Positions 24,690 through 33,668 of a DNA stretch of 64,000 bases are shown here, in pieces. A program made the position numbers and the translations under genes. Source of the DNA: an uncultured Collinsella sp. (GTDB lineage: Bacteria; Actinomycetota; Coriobacteriia; Coriobacteriales; Coriobacteriaceae); the NCBI GenBank assembly GCA_959019945.1, contig CAUEQD010000001.1, positions 62,001-126,000 on the forward strand. Reading direction: 5' to 3'. The notes beneath the pieces were generated by a model that saw nothing but the letters and a program-made list of their open reading frames with translations, ran no database searches and was not told the origin of the DNA. The first letter of the stretch is position 1. Each line of letters opens with the position of its first letter.

Positions 24690-24899
24690 TTAGATTGCTC
24701 TTGCCTGTTCGGGGAGCGCCTTGTCGAGGGATGCTTGGAGCTTTTCGAACGATGCTCGCAAGTTGAGGCTCTGATTGGTTGAGCGTTTGGCTTTTGTGGT
24801 GGGGGAGTCGAGGAGGCCGTTTCTCTGTGTCGGGGGGAAGGAGAAAAGGTTTGCATGTTTTAGGGATGGCTGCTGTGCTGCGTCATTGGAAGAATGCAT
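24690..24899 (-). CDS. Possible small hypothetical protein, 69 aa
   Basis: A 69-codon frame with AGGAGG ten bases before its ATG. The product begins MHSSNDAAQQPSLKHANLF and ends in a helical, charged segment (RASFEKLQASLDKALPEQARAI). It ends 25 bases before the AraC start, so it could be a translated leader. No family resemblance is seen. The rest of the gap to 25152 shows nothing I can support. Confidence 0.3.
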   Translation of the reverse strand: MHSSNDAAQQPSLKHANLFSFPPTQRNGLLDSPTTKAKRSTNQSLNLRASFEKLQASLDKALPEQARAI

Positions 24900-25152
24900 G
24901 CTTATGCGGCCTCCTCGATGTCCACCAAAAGGTTGCGCGCGGGGTGTGCTGCTAGGTCCCGTGCGTTGGCAGTATTATGCCGCGGCCGTTACAAAGAAGC
25001 GCTAAAGAAAGGCTTAATGAGGTTTGCAATTACGATGAAACCGCAGGTCAGAGGTACTGAGTAACACTCTTGTAAGGTTTTGAGCTTAAGGGCTTTCTAA
25101 GGTTTGTGATGCGGATGTGGCGCGCGCGTGCGGGACCTGTGAATGGTTTGTT

Positions 25153-26142
25153 TTAGCGCTGCGGGGTCGCGGCACGAACTTGCTCGATGACCTTTTCCAT
25201 CGTGGCGTCGATGCAGTCTTTTTTGAGCTCGCATTCCCAGATGGTTATGGGTGTCCAGCCCATTTGAGTGAGCGCTGCCACGGCGGCGCGATCGCGTTCG
25301 ACGTTGCGACGGAACTTTGCCTCCCAAAACTCAACGTTGCGCTTGGGCTGGCTCGGATTGCACTTGGGGCAGCGGTGCCAAAAGCAACCGTTGACGAAGA
25401 TGGCGATCTTGCGCCCGGGAAAGGCGATGTCGGGCTTGCCGGGTACCTTCCATTCCAAACGATAGCCCGTAAGGCCCGCGGCCCGTAGGCGCTGACGTAC
25501 GAGCAGCTCGGGCTTGGTGTTGGCGCGCTTGTTGCCCTTCATGGACTTTTTGATGGCGGCGCGACGGCGGACCAGTTCGCGCTCGTCGGCGGAGAGGTCC
25601 GAGGTGTCGATGCCGTCGAGCAGGCCGGGCTTGGGGCGCTTTTTGCTGCGGCGCTTGGTTTTGCGCTTGGGTTTGGCGGCAGGCTCGTCAGCCGTTGCGG
25701 TCTCGGCGTCGTTGGTGCTGCCGTTGGCCTCAAGCCGGTCTTCCTTCAGCTCAATCAGGGCATCAATGAGCCCCTTGTCGGCGGGCATCCACTCAACGGT
25801 GGCAAGTGAGGTGCGCGGAATCCAGCGGATATCGAGTTGACGGTCATGCTTTTGCGGCTCGCCAGACTCTTTGGCGAGCGAGCAGTAGTAGCACTCCATG
25901 GAGAGATGGAAATCGGGGTAGTCGTACTCAACGGTGTAGAAATCGCGCAGGTTGGTGACTTTTACCTGCAGCTCTTCCATGAGCTCGCGGCGCACGGCGT
26001 CTTCGGGTGTCTCACCGCGCATGAGCTTGCCGCCTGGGAACTCCCAAAGTCCCTGCATGTCGCCATAGCCGCGCTGCACGGCAAGCAGCTCGTCAGATTC
26101 TTCCTTACGAATGATCCCAGCGGCAACATGAACAGTTTTCAA
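25153..26142 (-). CDS. NUDIX hydrolase fused to Vsr mismatch endonuclease
   Basis: A 329-residue two-domain protein. Residues 1-130 form a MutT-like NUDIX domain with a nudix box at about 38-60 (GKLMRGETPEDAVRRELMEE). A basic Lys/Arg-rich linker spans about 155-175. Residues 190-329 form a Vsr-type very-short-patch-repair endonuclease: NTKPELLVRQRLRAAG, catalytic-region Asp238 in VPGKPDIAFPG, FVNGCFWHRCPKC with His256, and ITIWECELKK. The start is a TTG at 26142 with AGAGGA six bases upstream; in-frame codons further up run antisense through the ABC ATPase. MutT enzymes clean oxidised dNTPs and Vsr nicks at T:G mismatches from 5-methylcytosine deamination, so the fusion couples two mutation-avoidance activities. 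Confidence 0.85.
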   Translation of the reverse strand: MKTVHVAAGIIRKEESDELLAVQRGYGDMQGLWEFPGGKLMRGETPEDAVRRELMEELQVKVTNLRDFYTVEYDYPDFHLSMECYYCSLAKESGEPQKHDRQLDIRWIPRTSLATVEWMPADKGLIDALIELKEDRLEANGSTNDAETATADEPAAKPKRKTKRRSKKRPKPGLLDGIDTSDLSADERELVRRRAAIKKSMKGNKRANTKPELLVRQRLRAAGLTGYRLEWKVPGKPDIAFPGRKIAIFVNGCFWHRCPKCNPSQPKRNVEFWEAKFRRNVERDRAAVAALTQMGWTPITIWECELKKDCIDATMEKVIEQVRAATPQR

Positions 26143-26290
26143 CAGGAGTCCTCTCTCAACATCAACACGTGACAGGGTAGCTACCCCTACCTTACACAAC
26201 GGTAAGGCAAGCGTAAGCCATATCGATGGTAGCCGACTCGTCTTCTTGCGACTATAGATGCCGTAGACTAATCGCAAGAAAGGACTCGGT

Positions 26291-27076
26291 ATGCAAACCA
26301 CGCACATGGCGACCCCGGTACTGGAGGTCGCGCATCTCGAAAAAGAATATGGAGCGCTGGGCAACGTGACCCGCGCGCTCAACGACGTCAGCTTTACCGT
26401 CAACCGCGGCGAATTTGTTGGCATCATGGGCGCTTCGGGCTCGGGCAAGTCGACGTTGCTCAACTGCGTCTCGACCATCGATAGTGCTACAAGTGGCATG
26501 ATCCGCATTAACGGCCAAGACGTAACACGCATGAAGCAGGCTAAGCTTTCGCAGTTCCGCCGCGAGGAGCTCGGCTTTATCTTCCAGGACTCCAACCTGC
26601 TCGATACGCTCACGGCACGCGAGAACATCGCCCTGCCGCTCACCATCGCCCGCGCAAACTCGGCAGAGATCTCGACCCGCGTGCAGGATGTGGCAGCGCG
26701 CCTGTCCATCAGTCAGGTGCTCGACAAGTATCCCTACCAGATGTCCGGCGGTCAGCAGCAGCGCGTTGCCGCGGCTCGCGCGCTCGTCACCGACCCCACC
26801 ATGATCATGGCCGACGAGCCCACCGGCGCCCTCGACTCCAAAAGCGCCCGTCTGCTGCTCGAGAGCCTGGAGGCCCTGAATCGCCGCCTGCGCGCCACGG
26901 TGCTCATGGTCACGCACGACAGCTTTGCCGCCAGCTACACGAGCCGTGTGCTGTTTATTCGTGACGGCAAGATCTTCACCGAGCTGCGCCGCGGCGACAC
27001 CGACCGCCGAGAGTTCTTCGACCGCATTATGGAGGTCGTTGCCATGATGGGCGGTGAGGGCTCCGATGCTCTGTAA
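26291..27076 (+). CDS. ABC transporter ATPase (BceA/MacB type)
   Basis: Cytoplasmic ATPase, 261 aa, of the lipoprotein/antimicrobial-peptide ABC family. Walker A is GASGSGKSTLLN, the Q-loop is FIFQDSNLL, the signature is MSGGQQQRVAAARAL, Walker B is MIMADEPTGALD and the switch His is in MVTHDS. AAGGA lies six bases upstream of the ATG. It overlaps the permease gene by 11 bp, implying coupled translation. It is divergent from the NUDIX-Vsr gene. Confidence 0.93.
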   Translation: MQTTHMATPVLEVAHLEKEYGALGNVTRALNDVSFTVNRGEFVGIMGASGSGKSTLLNCVSTIDSATSGMIRINGQDVTRMKQAKLSQFRREELGFIFQDSNLLDTLTARENIALPLTIARANSAEISTRVQDVAARLSISQVLDKYPYQMSGGQQQRVAAARALVTDPTMIMADEPTGALDSKSARLLLESLEALNRRLRATVLMVTHDSFAASYTSRVLFIRDGKIFTELRRGDTDRREFFDRIMEVVAMMGGEGSDAL

Positions 27077-29267
27077 ACTCGCTTGGGGCAACGTCCGCCG
27101 CGCCGGCCGCGACTACCTCGTTTACTTGTTGACGCTCACCCTGGGCGTTACGGTCTTCTATGCCTTTAACACCGTCTCGATGCAGGTCGACATCGCCGGC
27201 ATCGATGAAGAGGGCTTGGCGCAGGTTATGGGCAGCATGCTCGGCTACCTGACGTACTTTTTGGCTGGTGTCATGGCCTTTTTGATGGTGTATGCCAATA
27301 ACTTCATCATGAAACGCCGCAAGAAGGAGTTTGGCCTGTACCAGGTGCTCGGCATGGGGCGCGGGCGCGTCGCCACGATCATGGCGCTCGAGACCGTGAT
27401 AGTATCGGTCGTGGCCTTTGTCGCCGGCATTGTGCTGGGTGTGGGACTCTCCCAGCTCATGACGTTCTTTACGGCCTCGCTCTTTAAGACACAGATCGCC
27501 AATTTCCACTTCTTTTTCTCGGTGCATACGTTCAATCTGACCCTTGCCTGCATGCTCGTAATGTTTGTGCTCACGCTACTGCTGAACCTTCGCGCCGTGC
27601 GTCGTACCAAACTCATCGAGCTTATGGGTGCCGAGCGTCGCAACGAGAGCATCAAGACACGCAACCCCTGGATCGCGATTGCCATCTTTGCCGTGGGCGT
27701 GGTGCTTGTGGGCGTGGCCTATTACCGTCTGCTACGTGATGGGTTCCCGCTAACCGCGACGGACAGCAAGCTGCAAGAGGCCATGAACCAGTTTGGTATT
27801 ACGACCGCTATGGTTACCGTGGGCACCTTTGCCCTGTTCTGGGGACTCTCGGGCATGCTCATCAAGCTGCTGCAGAGCCTGCGCGGCGTGTATTGGCGCG
27901 GCCTCAACATGTTTACCGTGCGCCAGCTTGCGGCCAAGGTCAACACGGTGTGCTTTTCGATGGGCGTCATCGCGATGCTCCTGTTTTTGGCCATCACCTC
28001 GGTGACGTGCGGTATGTCGATTGCCAATGTGATGAACGAAAACCTGGAGCGCTATAACCCTGTTGACGTGTCTCAGACGTATGTCTATTACACGCCCGAT
28101 ACGCTCGACTACTACAAAGAATATGTCAATCCGTCTGAAGCCGACCGCATGGTGCTAGCCGATACAACGGTCGATTTGTACTCCGCATGGCACGGCAAGG
28201 GCAAGTCGGCGGACAACAACGACGAGACCGGCAAGAAGGTCAATATCGCCGATGTTGCCGGTGAGCATGTTCAGATCGATTCGTATCTGAGTTACCCGTT
28301 TGGCGGTTCGAATCCTTCGGTGTCTGCGGGTGAGATGTGCAAGACCATGGGCGAAAAGCTCCCCAAGGCGCTCGGGGGTAGCAATGCCGATACGATGGGT
28401 CTGTTTGTGACGCCGGCGAGCCAGTACAACAAACTGCGCCAGATGATGGGCGAGGAGCCGGTGAGCATTGGCCGCGACCAGTACCTGCTTACGTGTGATA
28501 TGGGCGGTGAGCTGGGCGACCTGTACACCAAGTACATGGCCGGCGGCCATACCCTCACCTTGGGCGGGCATGAGCTCAAGCCCGCAACCGATAAGTCGGA
28601 CAAGGACACGGCGGCCATCGCCAACTCGGCGATGGGCAGTAATCCGGGTACCGTCGTCGTTGCCGACGAGCTGTTGTCCCAACTTAATCTGCAGCCGTAT
28701 TCCAGTAGCCTGCTCGTTAATTACAAACAGGGGATGGATACGACCGAGGCAGACGAGAGCATTAAATACACTGTGCTCGACAATCTGCTCGTTGACGGCA
28801 AGGAGCCGGGGTCGTGGGGAGTCTTCATCACGCGCTCCGAGATGTATACGCAGGCGGCTCAGATGAACGGCATGATTAGCTATCTGGCCATCTATATTGG
28901 CTTTGTACTGGTCGTTGCGTGCGCGGCGATACTGTCGATCCAGCAACTCTCCAACGTGGCCGACGGCAGCCGCAGCTATCGTGTGCTGGCACAGATCGGC
29001 TGCGACGACCGCCAGATCCGCCATTCGGTGATGGCGCAGCAAGCGGTATTCTTCCTGTTCCCGCTGGCAGTGGGCCTGGCGCACTCCTTTGTGGCGCTCA
29101 AGGTGATTATCGAGCTGGTGAGTACATTCGGCGACATGAGCATCGGCGGCACGGTGGGCCTCACCTGTGCAATCTTCCTAGCAGCCTACGGCGGCTACTT
29201 CCTGGTGACGTACCTCATGAGCGCCGGCATGGTACAAGCTGCCATAGCCACCCGCTACAGCGAGTAA
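27066..29267 (+). CDS. FtsX-like ABC permease (BceB type)
   Basis: Membrane permease of 733 aa. It has paired FtsX domains: an N-terminal four-helix block, a middle block (to about residue 320), a large extracellular domain (about 330-600) and a final three-helix block. This layout is that of BceB, which senses and detoxifies cell-wall-active peptides. The ATG at 27066 (GAGG six bases upstream) is preferred over a GTG at 27054. The usual BceRS two-component system is absent nearby, so signalling partners are either elsewhere or not needed. Confidence 0.88.
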   Translation: MLCKLAWGNVRRAGRDYLVYLLTLTLGVTVFYAFNTVSMQVDIAGIDEEGLAQVMGSMLGYLTYFLAGVMAFLMVYANNFIMKRRKKEFGLYQVLGMGRGRVATIMALETVIVSVVAFVAGIVLGVGLSQLMTFFTASLFKTQIANFHFFFSVHTFNLTLACMLVMFVLTLLLNLRAVRRTKLIELMGAERRNESIKTRNPWIAIAIFAVGVVLVGVAYYRLLRDGFPLTATDSKLQEAMNQFGITTAMVTVGTFALFWGLSGMLIKLLQSLRGVYWRGLNMFTVRQLAAKVNTVCFSMGVIAMLLFLAITSVTCGMSIANVMNENLERYNPVDVSQTYVYYTPDTLDYYKEYVNPSEADRMVLADTTVDLYSAWHGKGKSADNNDETGKKVNIADVAGEHVQIDSYLSYPFGGSNPSVSAGEMCKTMGEKLPKALGGSNADTMGLFVTPASQYNKLRQMMGEEPVSIGRDQYLLTCDMGGELGDLYTKYMAGGHTLTLGGHELKPATDKSDKDTAAIANSAMGSNPGTVVVADELLSQLNLQPYSSSLLVNYKQGMDTTEADESIKYTVLDNLLVDGKEPGSWGVFITRSEMYTQAAQMNGMISYLAIYIGFVLVVACAAILSIQQLSNVADGSRSYRVLAQIGCDDRQIRHSVMAQQAVFFLFPLAVGLAHSFVALKVIIELVSTFGDMSIGGTVGLTCAIFLAAYGGYFLVTYLMSAGMVQAAIATRYSE

Positions 29268-29305
29268 CTCGTTCAGCTTGGAATTATCGTAGGTTGAGCA
29301 TGGGT

Positions 29306-29452
29306 CAGCGAAAACGCCCCTAAGCGAGCAAGGTGACGTGAAAGAGGAGGGAAGCGTACTTTGGGTACGCGACCGACGATTGAACGTCAGATTGCCGCTT
29401 AGGGGCGCTTGTAGCGTCGAACCGTTACGCGGTTTGGTAAAACCGCGTAACT
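29306..29452 (-). ncRNA. Post-stop structured element, copy B
   Basis: Begins at the aguR stop (minus strand). Module 1: GTTACGCGG / CCGCGTAAC with loop TTTTACCAAA, so the stem is changed on both sides relative to copy A. Then GACGCTACAA. Module 2: CGCCCCTAAGC / GCTTAGGGGCG, ATCTG and ACCTTG internal loop, GACGT / ACGTC helix, and a CGCGTAC / GTACGC apical hairpin, ending TTTTCGCTG. Sense orientation to aguR. Confidence 0.75.
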
Positions 29453-30433
29453 TCATCGCTTCCAGAAGTGGAGGATGAGCGTGGTGCGATTTTGCTGCTC
29501 GGTTTTGACCAGGATGTTGTGGATGTGGGTCTTGACGGTGCCCACAGCAAGGAAGAGTTCGTCAGCGATCTCTTGGTTCGACTTGCCCAGTACGACCAGA
29601 CGCATAACCTCGGTCTCGCGGTTGGAGAGCTTGTAGGCGTTGCGATAGAAGGGCATCTGCTCTTCGATGTGTCGATCAAGATCGCTGACGTTCTTTTCCT
29701 CGGGCGCCTCTTGCATACGGATCGAAAGCACGTGATAGGCGTAGATGATCAGCAGGATGGCAAAGTAGCACGCAAAGACGTTCTCGCTAAAGTTGCGCTC
29801 GGATAGGTACAGCTGCAGCCAGGAGGGCGCCAGGCTCATGGGGACAACGAGAATGTTGTAGAAGTCCTCGGCAACGATGCAGGCGACCAGAATTGCGCCG
29901 ATAATCAGGTGCTTCTTCTGGTTGTTAACGCGCGCCTTCAGCTCAACCTTTGTGCTCTTGTGAGCCGTCCAAAAGATATACAGTCCCACAAAAATGAGAA
30001 ACACCTGGCGCATCGTGTAATAGAGCCATTGGTGCATGGGACCATAGGGGACGGCGACGATAATCAACAGCTCGCTTACCAAAAACGTTGCGACGGGAAT
30101 GACGAACAGCTTCTTAGAGTGCTTGTCGAGCAAGTCCATGGCGATCAGCCAAATAAAAGCCTGCGAAGCGGTCGCCACAAGGGTCCGCAACACAGGCATG
30201 GTAATTGAGTAATAGTCGCTAGCCGGAAAACTCTGGTTTTGCAACGTGTATTCAAAAAAGAAGATCTCGGTCATCTCGATGGCGTAGCAAATAAAAACGC
30301 CGCTGCCATAGATAAAGAAGCGTCGACGGGACGAGGCGTAGGCGGCAAGCGAAAGCACCGCCGTCACAATACAGATAACAAGTATCACTAGGGTGTAGAA
30401 GAACATGAGTGTGTTCATCTGTCGCCGTCCCAT
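29453..30433 (-). CDS. aguR: Membrane-bound LuxR-type regulator (AguR-like)
   Basis: A 326-residue protein with about seven hydrophobic spans (residues ~8-225) and a cytoplasmic C-terminal LuxR helix-turn-helix (LSNRETEVMRLVVLGKSNQE, then VGTVKTHIHNIL). AguR of lactic acid bacteria is a transmembrane LuxR-type activator of the agmatine operon, and this gene is divergent from putrescine carbamoyltransferase. The AguR role therefore fits both architecture and context. Membrane LuxR proteins are numerous in Coriobacteriia, so the function is inferred. The start could be 30433 or the in-frame ATG at 30418; neither has a strong ribosome site. Confidence 0.75.
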   Translation of the reverse strand: MGRRQMNTLMFFYTLVILVICIVTAVLSLAAYASSRRRFFIYGSGVFICYAIEMTEIFFFEYTLQNQSFPASDYYSITMPVLRTLVATASQAFIWLIAMDLLDKHSKKLFVIPVATFLVSELLIIVAVPYGPMHQWLYYTMRQVFLIFVGLYIFWTAHKSTKVELKARVNNQKKHLIIGAILVACIVAEDFYNILVVPMSLAPSWLQLYLSERNFSENVFACYFAILLIIYAYHVLSIRMQEAPEEKNVSDLDRHIEEQMPFYRNAYKLSNRETEVMRLVVLGKSNQEIADELFLAVGTVKTHIHNILVKTEQQNRTTLILHFWKR

Positions 30434-30535
30434 CTCATCTGATCTTTGGATAAGCTCCGTAAACCCTACGGATATACCGCCCTCAACCGTATGTCCCGTT
30501 GCGGATTAGAGGACGTGATACAGGATACCCGTATA

Positions 30536-30623
30536 CCGTTCGCGGTTCTAGATAGTAAACCCCCTGTAAACTCTCTACCTGCGGGTTTATATTGGTTTAG
30601 AGGGGGTGTAACTCCGTGAACGG
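30536..30623. promoter_or_regulatory. Candidate AguR operator and flanking CCG motifs
   Basis: An inverted repeat ACCCCCTGTAAAC (30559-30571) and GTTTAGAGGGGGT (30595-30607) lies midway between the divergent genes. It is flanked by CCGTTCGCGG (30536-30545) and CCGTGAACGG (30614-30623), the two orientations of the window-wide motif. The symmetric arrangement suggests a control region for aguR and the agmatine operon. In-frame codons upstream of the ptcA start run through this region and are not coding. Confidence 0.55.
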
Positions 30624-30747
30624 TCTTTAATCCCGAATAAACTAGGTAAAAATTGCATACGGGTGAATGATGGTGTTGTCAACACGAGGCGTGATGTACG
30701 AGCGCCTCTCAGTAATAGTCGGCAAGACCGGCGGAAAGGAAATCGAC

Positions 30748-31821
30748 ATGGCACTGCCTAAGGATTTCATCGACACCAACGACTTCACCAAAGAGCAGAT
30801 CCTGGCTATCGAGGATCTTGGCCTGGCAATGAAGAAGGCCATCAAGGTTGACGGTTATTATCCGCACCTGCTCCGCAACAAGAGCCTTGGCATGATCTTC
30901 CAGCAGGTTTCCACCCGCACCCGTCTTTCCTTCGAGACCGCTATGACCGACCTCGGCGGTCACGCTCAGTTCTATGGCCCTGGCACCATCCAGCTCGGTG
31001 GCCATGAGTCCCTGGGCGACACCGCTCGCGTCATGGGTTCGCTGCTCGACATCATGATGGCTCGCGTTGACCGTCACAAGGACGTCGTCGGCCTCGCCGA
31101 GGGCTCCGCTGTGCCCGTCATCAACGGCATGTCCGAGTTCAACCATCCCACGCAGGAGATGGGCGACCTCATGACCATGCTCGAGAACCTCCCCGAGGGC
31201 AAGAAGATCGAGGACTGCACCCTGGCCTTCATCGGCGACGCCACCCAGGTCTGCGTCTCCCTCATGTTCATCGCCTCCAAGGTCGGCATGAAGTTTGTCC
31301 AGTTTGGACCTAAGGGCCACCAGATCCCCGACGGCGGCCTGCACGTTGGCACCGTTGAGGAGCGCGCCGAGTTCGGCAAGCAGATGATGGCCATCGCCGA
31401 GGAGAACTGCAAGGTTTCCGGCGGCTCCATCGTCATCTCCGACGACATCGAGTGCATCAAGGGTGCCGACTTCATCTACACCGACGTGTGGTATGGCCTG
31501 TACGACGAGGAGGTCTCGGGCGAGAACTACATGGACGTGTTCTATCCCAAGTATCAGGTCACCATGGACATGATGAACTTCGCCGGCGCAGACTCTAAGT
31601 TCATGCACTGCCTGCCGGCCACCCGCAACGAGGAGGTCGTCGACGAGGTCATGGACGACCCCGAGCGCTCCCTGTGCTGGGTCGAGGCCGAGAACCGCAA
31701 GCACTCCATCCGTGCTCTCCTTGCCGCTCTGGGCAAGCGCACCCCGCTCAACGACGAGGGTGTCGAGTACTCCGCCAAGGCCGAGCTCCACGCCGCTCTC
31801 GAGGCTCTCGAGCAGCTCTAA
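30748..31821 (+). CDS. ptcA: Putrescine carbamoyltransferase
   Basis: Trimeric carbamoyltransferase, 357 aa, that phosphorolyses N-carbamoylputrescine to putrescine and carbamoyl phosphate. The carbamoyl-phosphate site is STRTRLSFE, with HPTQEMGDL and HCLPATR. Segments such as FIGDATQVCVSLMFIA and YTDVWYGLYDEE are those of Enterococcus-type putrescine carbamoyltransferase, as is the C-terminal helix extension after IRALLAAL. GGAAAGGA precedes the ATG by seven bases. Agmatine-cluster context separates it from ornithine carbamoyltransferase (argF). Confidence 0.85.
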   Translation: MALPKDFIDTNDFTKEQILAIEDLGLAMKKAIKVDGYYPHLLRNKSLGMIFQQVSTRTRLSFETAMTDLGGHAQFYGPGTIQLGGHESLGDTARVMGSLLDIMMARVDRHKDVVGLAEGSAVPVINGMSEFNHPTQEMGDLMTMLENLPEGKKIEDCTLAFIGDATQVCVSLMFIASKVGMKFVQFGPKGHQIPDGGLHVGTVEERAEFGKQMMAIAEENCKVSGGSIVISDDIECIKGADFIYTDVWYGLYDEEVSGENYMDVFYPKYQVTMDMMNFAGADSKFMHCLPATRNEEVVDEVMDDPERSLCWVEAENRKHSIRALLAALGKRTPLNDEGVEYSAKAELHAALEALEQL

Positions 31822-31847
31822 GCCCCAAGGCTTTTAAAAGCACGTTT

Positions 31848-31923
31848 GCGGGCGGCGGATGCTCGTCTCCTGTCGCCCGCTCACCGAGGCCCAAGCGATT
31901 GCCTTAGTGCCTTGGGCCTCGGA
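31848..31923 (+). other. Tandem stem-loops between ptcA and aguD
   Basis: GCGGGCG / CGCCCGC (31848-31881) is followed by CCGAGGCCCAAG / CTTGGGCCTCGG (31885-31923). Neither has a T-tract, so they may set relative expression of ptcA and aguD. Confidence 0.5.
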
Positions 31924-31953
31924 TCTGTCCAAGACTGAGCAAAGGAGCTCATC

Positions 31954-33384
31954 ATGAGCGACGGAAAGAAAAAGCTTTCCTTCTTGACGGTCATTTCGAC
32001 CATCATCTGCGTCGTCTTCGTCTGCGAGGCCGCCGCGCCTGCTGCTGCCATTGGCAACCAGCAGTTCTTCTGGTGGATCTTCCTGATCCTGACCTTCCTG
32101 CTCCCGTATGGCATGGTTGTCGCCGAGCTCGGCACCACCTATGACGGCGAGGGTGGCATTTACGACTGGGTACGCGATGGCCTGGGCGACAAGTGGGGCG
32201 CCCGCATTTCGTACTACTACTGGGTTAACTACCCGCTGTGGATTGCCTCGCTGGCTACCATGTTCCCCGACATTCTGGGCATGGTCTTTGGCGTTGAGTT
32301 CAATCTGATCGCCAAGATGGGTATCGATCTTGCCTTTGTGTGGATCGTCTACCTCATGGGCCGCTCCAAGGCGGCTGACTCCGAGTGGGTCCTCAACGGT
32401 GGCGCCATCATCAAGGTCGCCGTTGCCGTTATCGTCGGCGCTCTGGGCATTTGGTACGCCATGGAGAATGGTTTTGCGAACGATATGTCCGCCACCACCT
32501 TCCTGCCCGAGCTCACCAACACCAACGCCCTCGGTTACCTGTCGATCATCATCTTTAACTTCATGGGCTTCGAGGTCATCTGCACCATGACCGACGACAT
32601 GGCCGATCCTGCTCGCGATATCCCCAAGGCAATCATCGTCGGTGGCCTGTCCATTGCCGTGATCTACCTGTTCGCCGGCTTTGGCATCGGTGCCGCCGTG
32701 CCGGCCGATTCCATCGACCCCGACTACGGCATGATCTTTGCCGTCCAGACCATGGTGGGCGACTCCATGATCTTCAAGGTCATCTGCATCGCCTTCCTGA
32801 TCACCCTGTTCGCCAACATGGCTGCTTGGTCCTTCGGCGTCAACTCCGTCGCTCGCTATGCTGCCGAGCACGGCAACATGCCCAAGATCTTTGCTTCGAT
32901 GATCTCGGATGACGACATGCCTAACGGCGCCAACCTGGTCAACGCCATCGTTGCCTCCCTGGTGCTGTGCCTGCAGCTGGTTCCCATCGACGCCATCTCC
33001 AACGGTGTCTTCTGGATGCTCTTCGGCACCTCCGTCGTCTTCCTGCTGCTCACCTACATCCCGATGTTCCCGGCGTTCCTCAACCTTCGCAAGAACGACC
33101 CCAACCGTGAGCGCATCTTCACGTTCCCGTTTAAGGGCACCATGATGAAGGTCATGCTGGCCATTCCTTGCATCGAGCTGGTCCTGGCCATCGTCGCGAC
33201 CTTGATTCCGTTCTCCGCCGCTGAGATTGGCGACAAGGTTCCGATGATCGTTATCTTCATCGTGCTCGTGCTTATCGGCGAGGTCGTCCGCGTCGTGAGC
33301 GCTAAGGGCCGCGAGACCGAGTACAAGGGTCTCACTCCCGAGCTGGCTGCTCAGCGTCTCGCTGAGGAAGCCGAGGAGGACTAG
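31954..33384 (+). CDS. aguD: Agmatine/putrescine antiporter (APC family)
   Basis: Membrane exchanger, 476 aa, with about twelve hydrophobic segments, of the amino acid/polyamine antiporter group. It starts with a cytoplasmic Lys-rich tail and AAPAAAIGNQQFFWWIFL. Together with ptcA and aguA this is the AguD arrangement: agmatine enters in exchange for putrescine. AAAGGAG precedes the ATG. A close but frameshifted paralogue lies at 35418. Confidence 0.85.
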   Translation: MSDGKKKLSFLTVISTIICVVFVCEAAAPAAAIGNQQFFWWIFLILTFLLPYGMVVAELGTTYDGEGGIYDWVRDGLGDKWGARISYYYWVNYPLWIASLATMFPDILGMVFGVEFNLIAKMGIDLAFVWIVYLMGRSKAADSEWVLNGGAIIKVAVAVIVGALGIWYAMENGFANDMSATTFLPELTNTNALGYLSIIIFNFMGFEVICTMTDDMADPARDIPKAIIVGGLSIAVIYLFAGFGIGAAVPADSIDPDYGMIFAVQTMVGDSMIFKVICIAFLITLFANMAAWSFGVNSVARYAAEHGNMPKIFASMISDDDMPNGANLVNAIVASLVLCLQLVPIDAISNGVFWMLFGTSVVFLLLTYIPMFPAFLNLRKNDPNRERIFTFPFKGTMMKVMLAIPCIELVLAIVATLIPFSAAEIGDKVPMIVIFIVLVLIGEVVRVVSAKGRETEYKGLTPELAAQRLAEEAEED

Positions 33385-33668
33385 AGCACTCGGATTCGGG
33401 GCTCCAACCCTCATCACCGTTTAACCACTCCCTGGGGTGGGTGTGAGCGATAGCTCCGGTAACCACCGCCCGCCCCAATCTCTCTTCCGTATCCTTCGTG
33501 TGTCTTGTCTCCGCGCACTGGGTTACGTCGTCGCTTGCCGGTGCGACTCCGTGAAAACCGGCGCCGGGCGCCCCGACCTTTGCCGGGGAACGGGCGCCTA
33601 CCATCTCTTGGTTTTAGGCCGCGGGTAACCCGCCCGCGGCAAGCGATCGTTCGATTTGGAGGAATTCT
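33385..33668 (+). other. GC-rich, hairpin-forming gap before aguA
   Basis: This 284-base stretch has no supported gene. It can form several hairpins, e.g. GGGCGCC / GGCGCC around 33567-33598 and CCGCGGG / CCCGCGG near 33618-33639. I could not match it to a known riboswitch. It may be an attenuator or an mRNA-stability region. Confidence 0.4.

Noticed and set aside
24665..24856. N-terminal extension of the AraC regulator
   Set aside because: Low-complexity Ser/Pro/Lys/Arg leader without ribosome site; the cupin domain starts after 24664.
26143..26709. N-terminal extension of the NUDIX-Vsr gene to an ATG at 26709
   Set aside because: It runs antisense through the ABC ATPase and lacks any domain; a TTG at 26142 has a good ribosome site and gives the normal NUDIX N-terminus.
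30748..31821. Ornithine carbamoyltransferase (argF)
   Set aside because: Motifs and length suit putrescine carbamoyltransferase, and the neighbours are agmatine deiminase and antiporter, not arginine biosynthesis genes.
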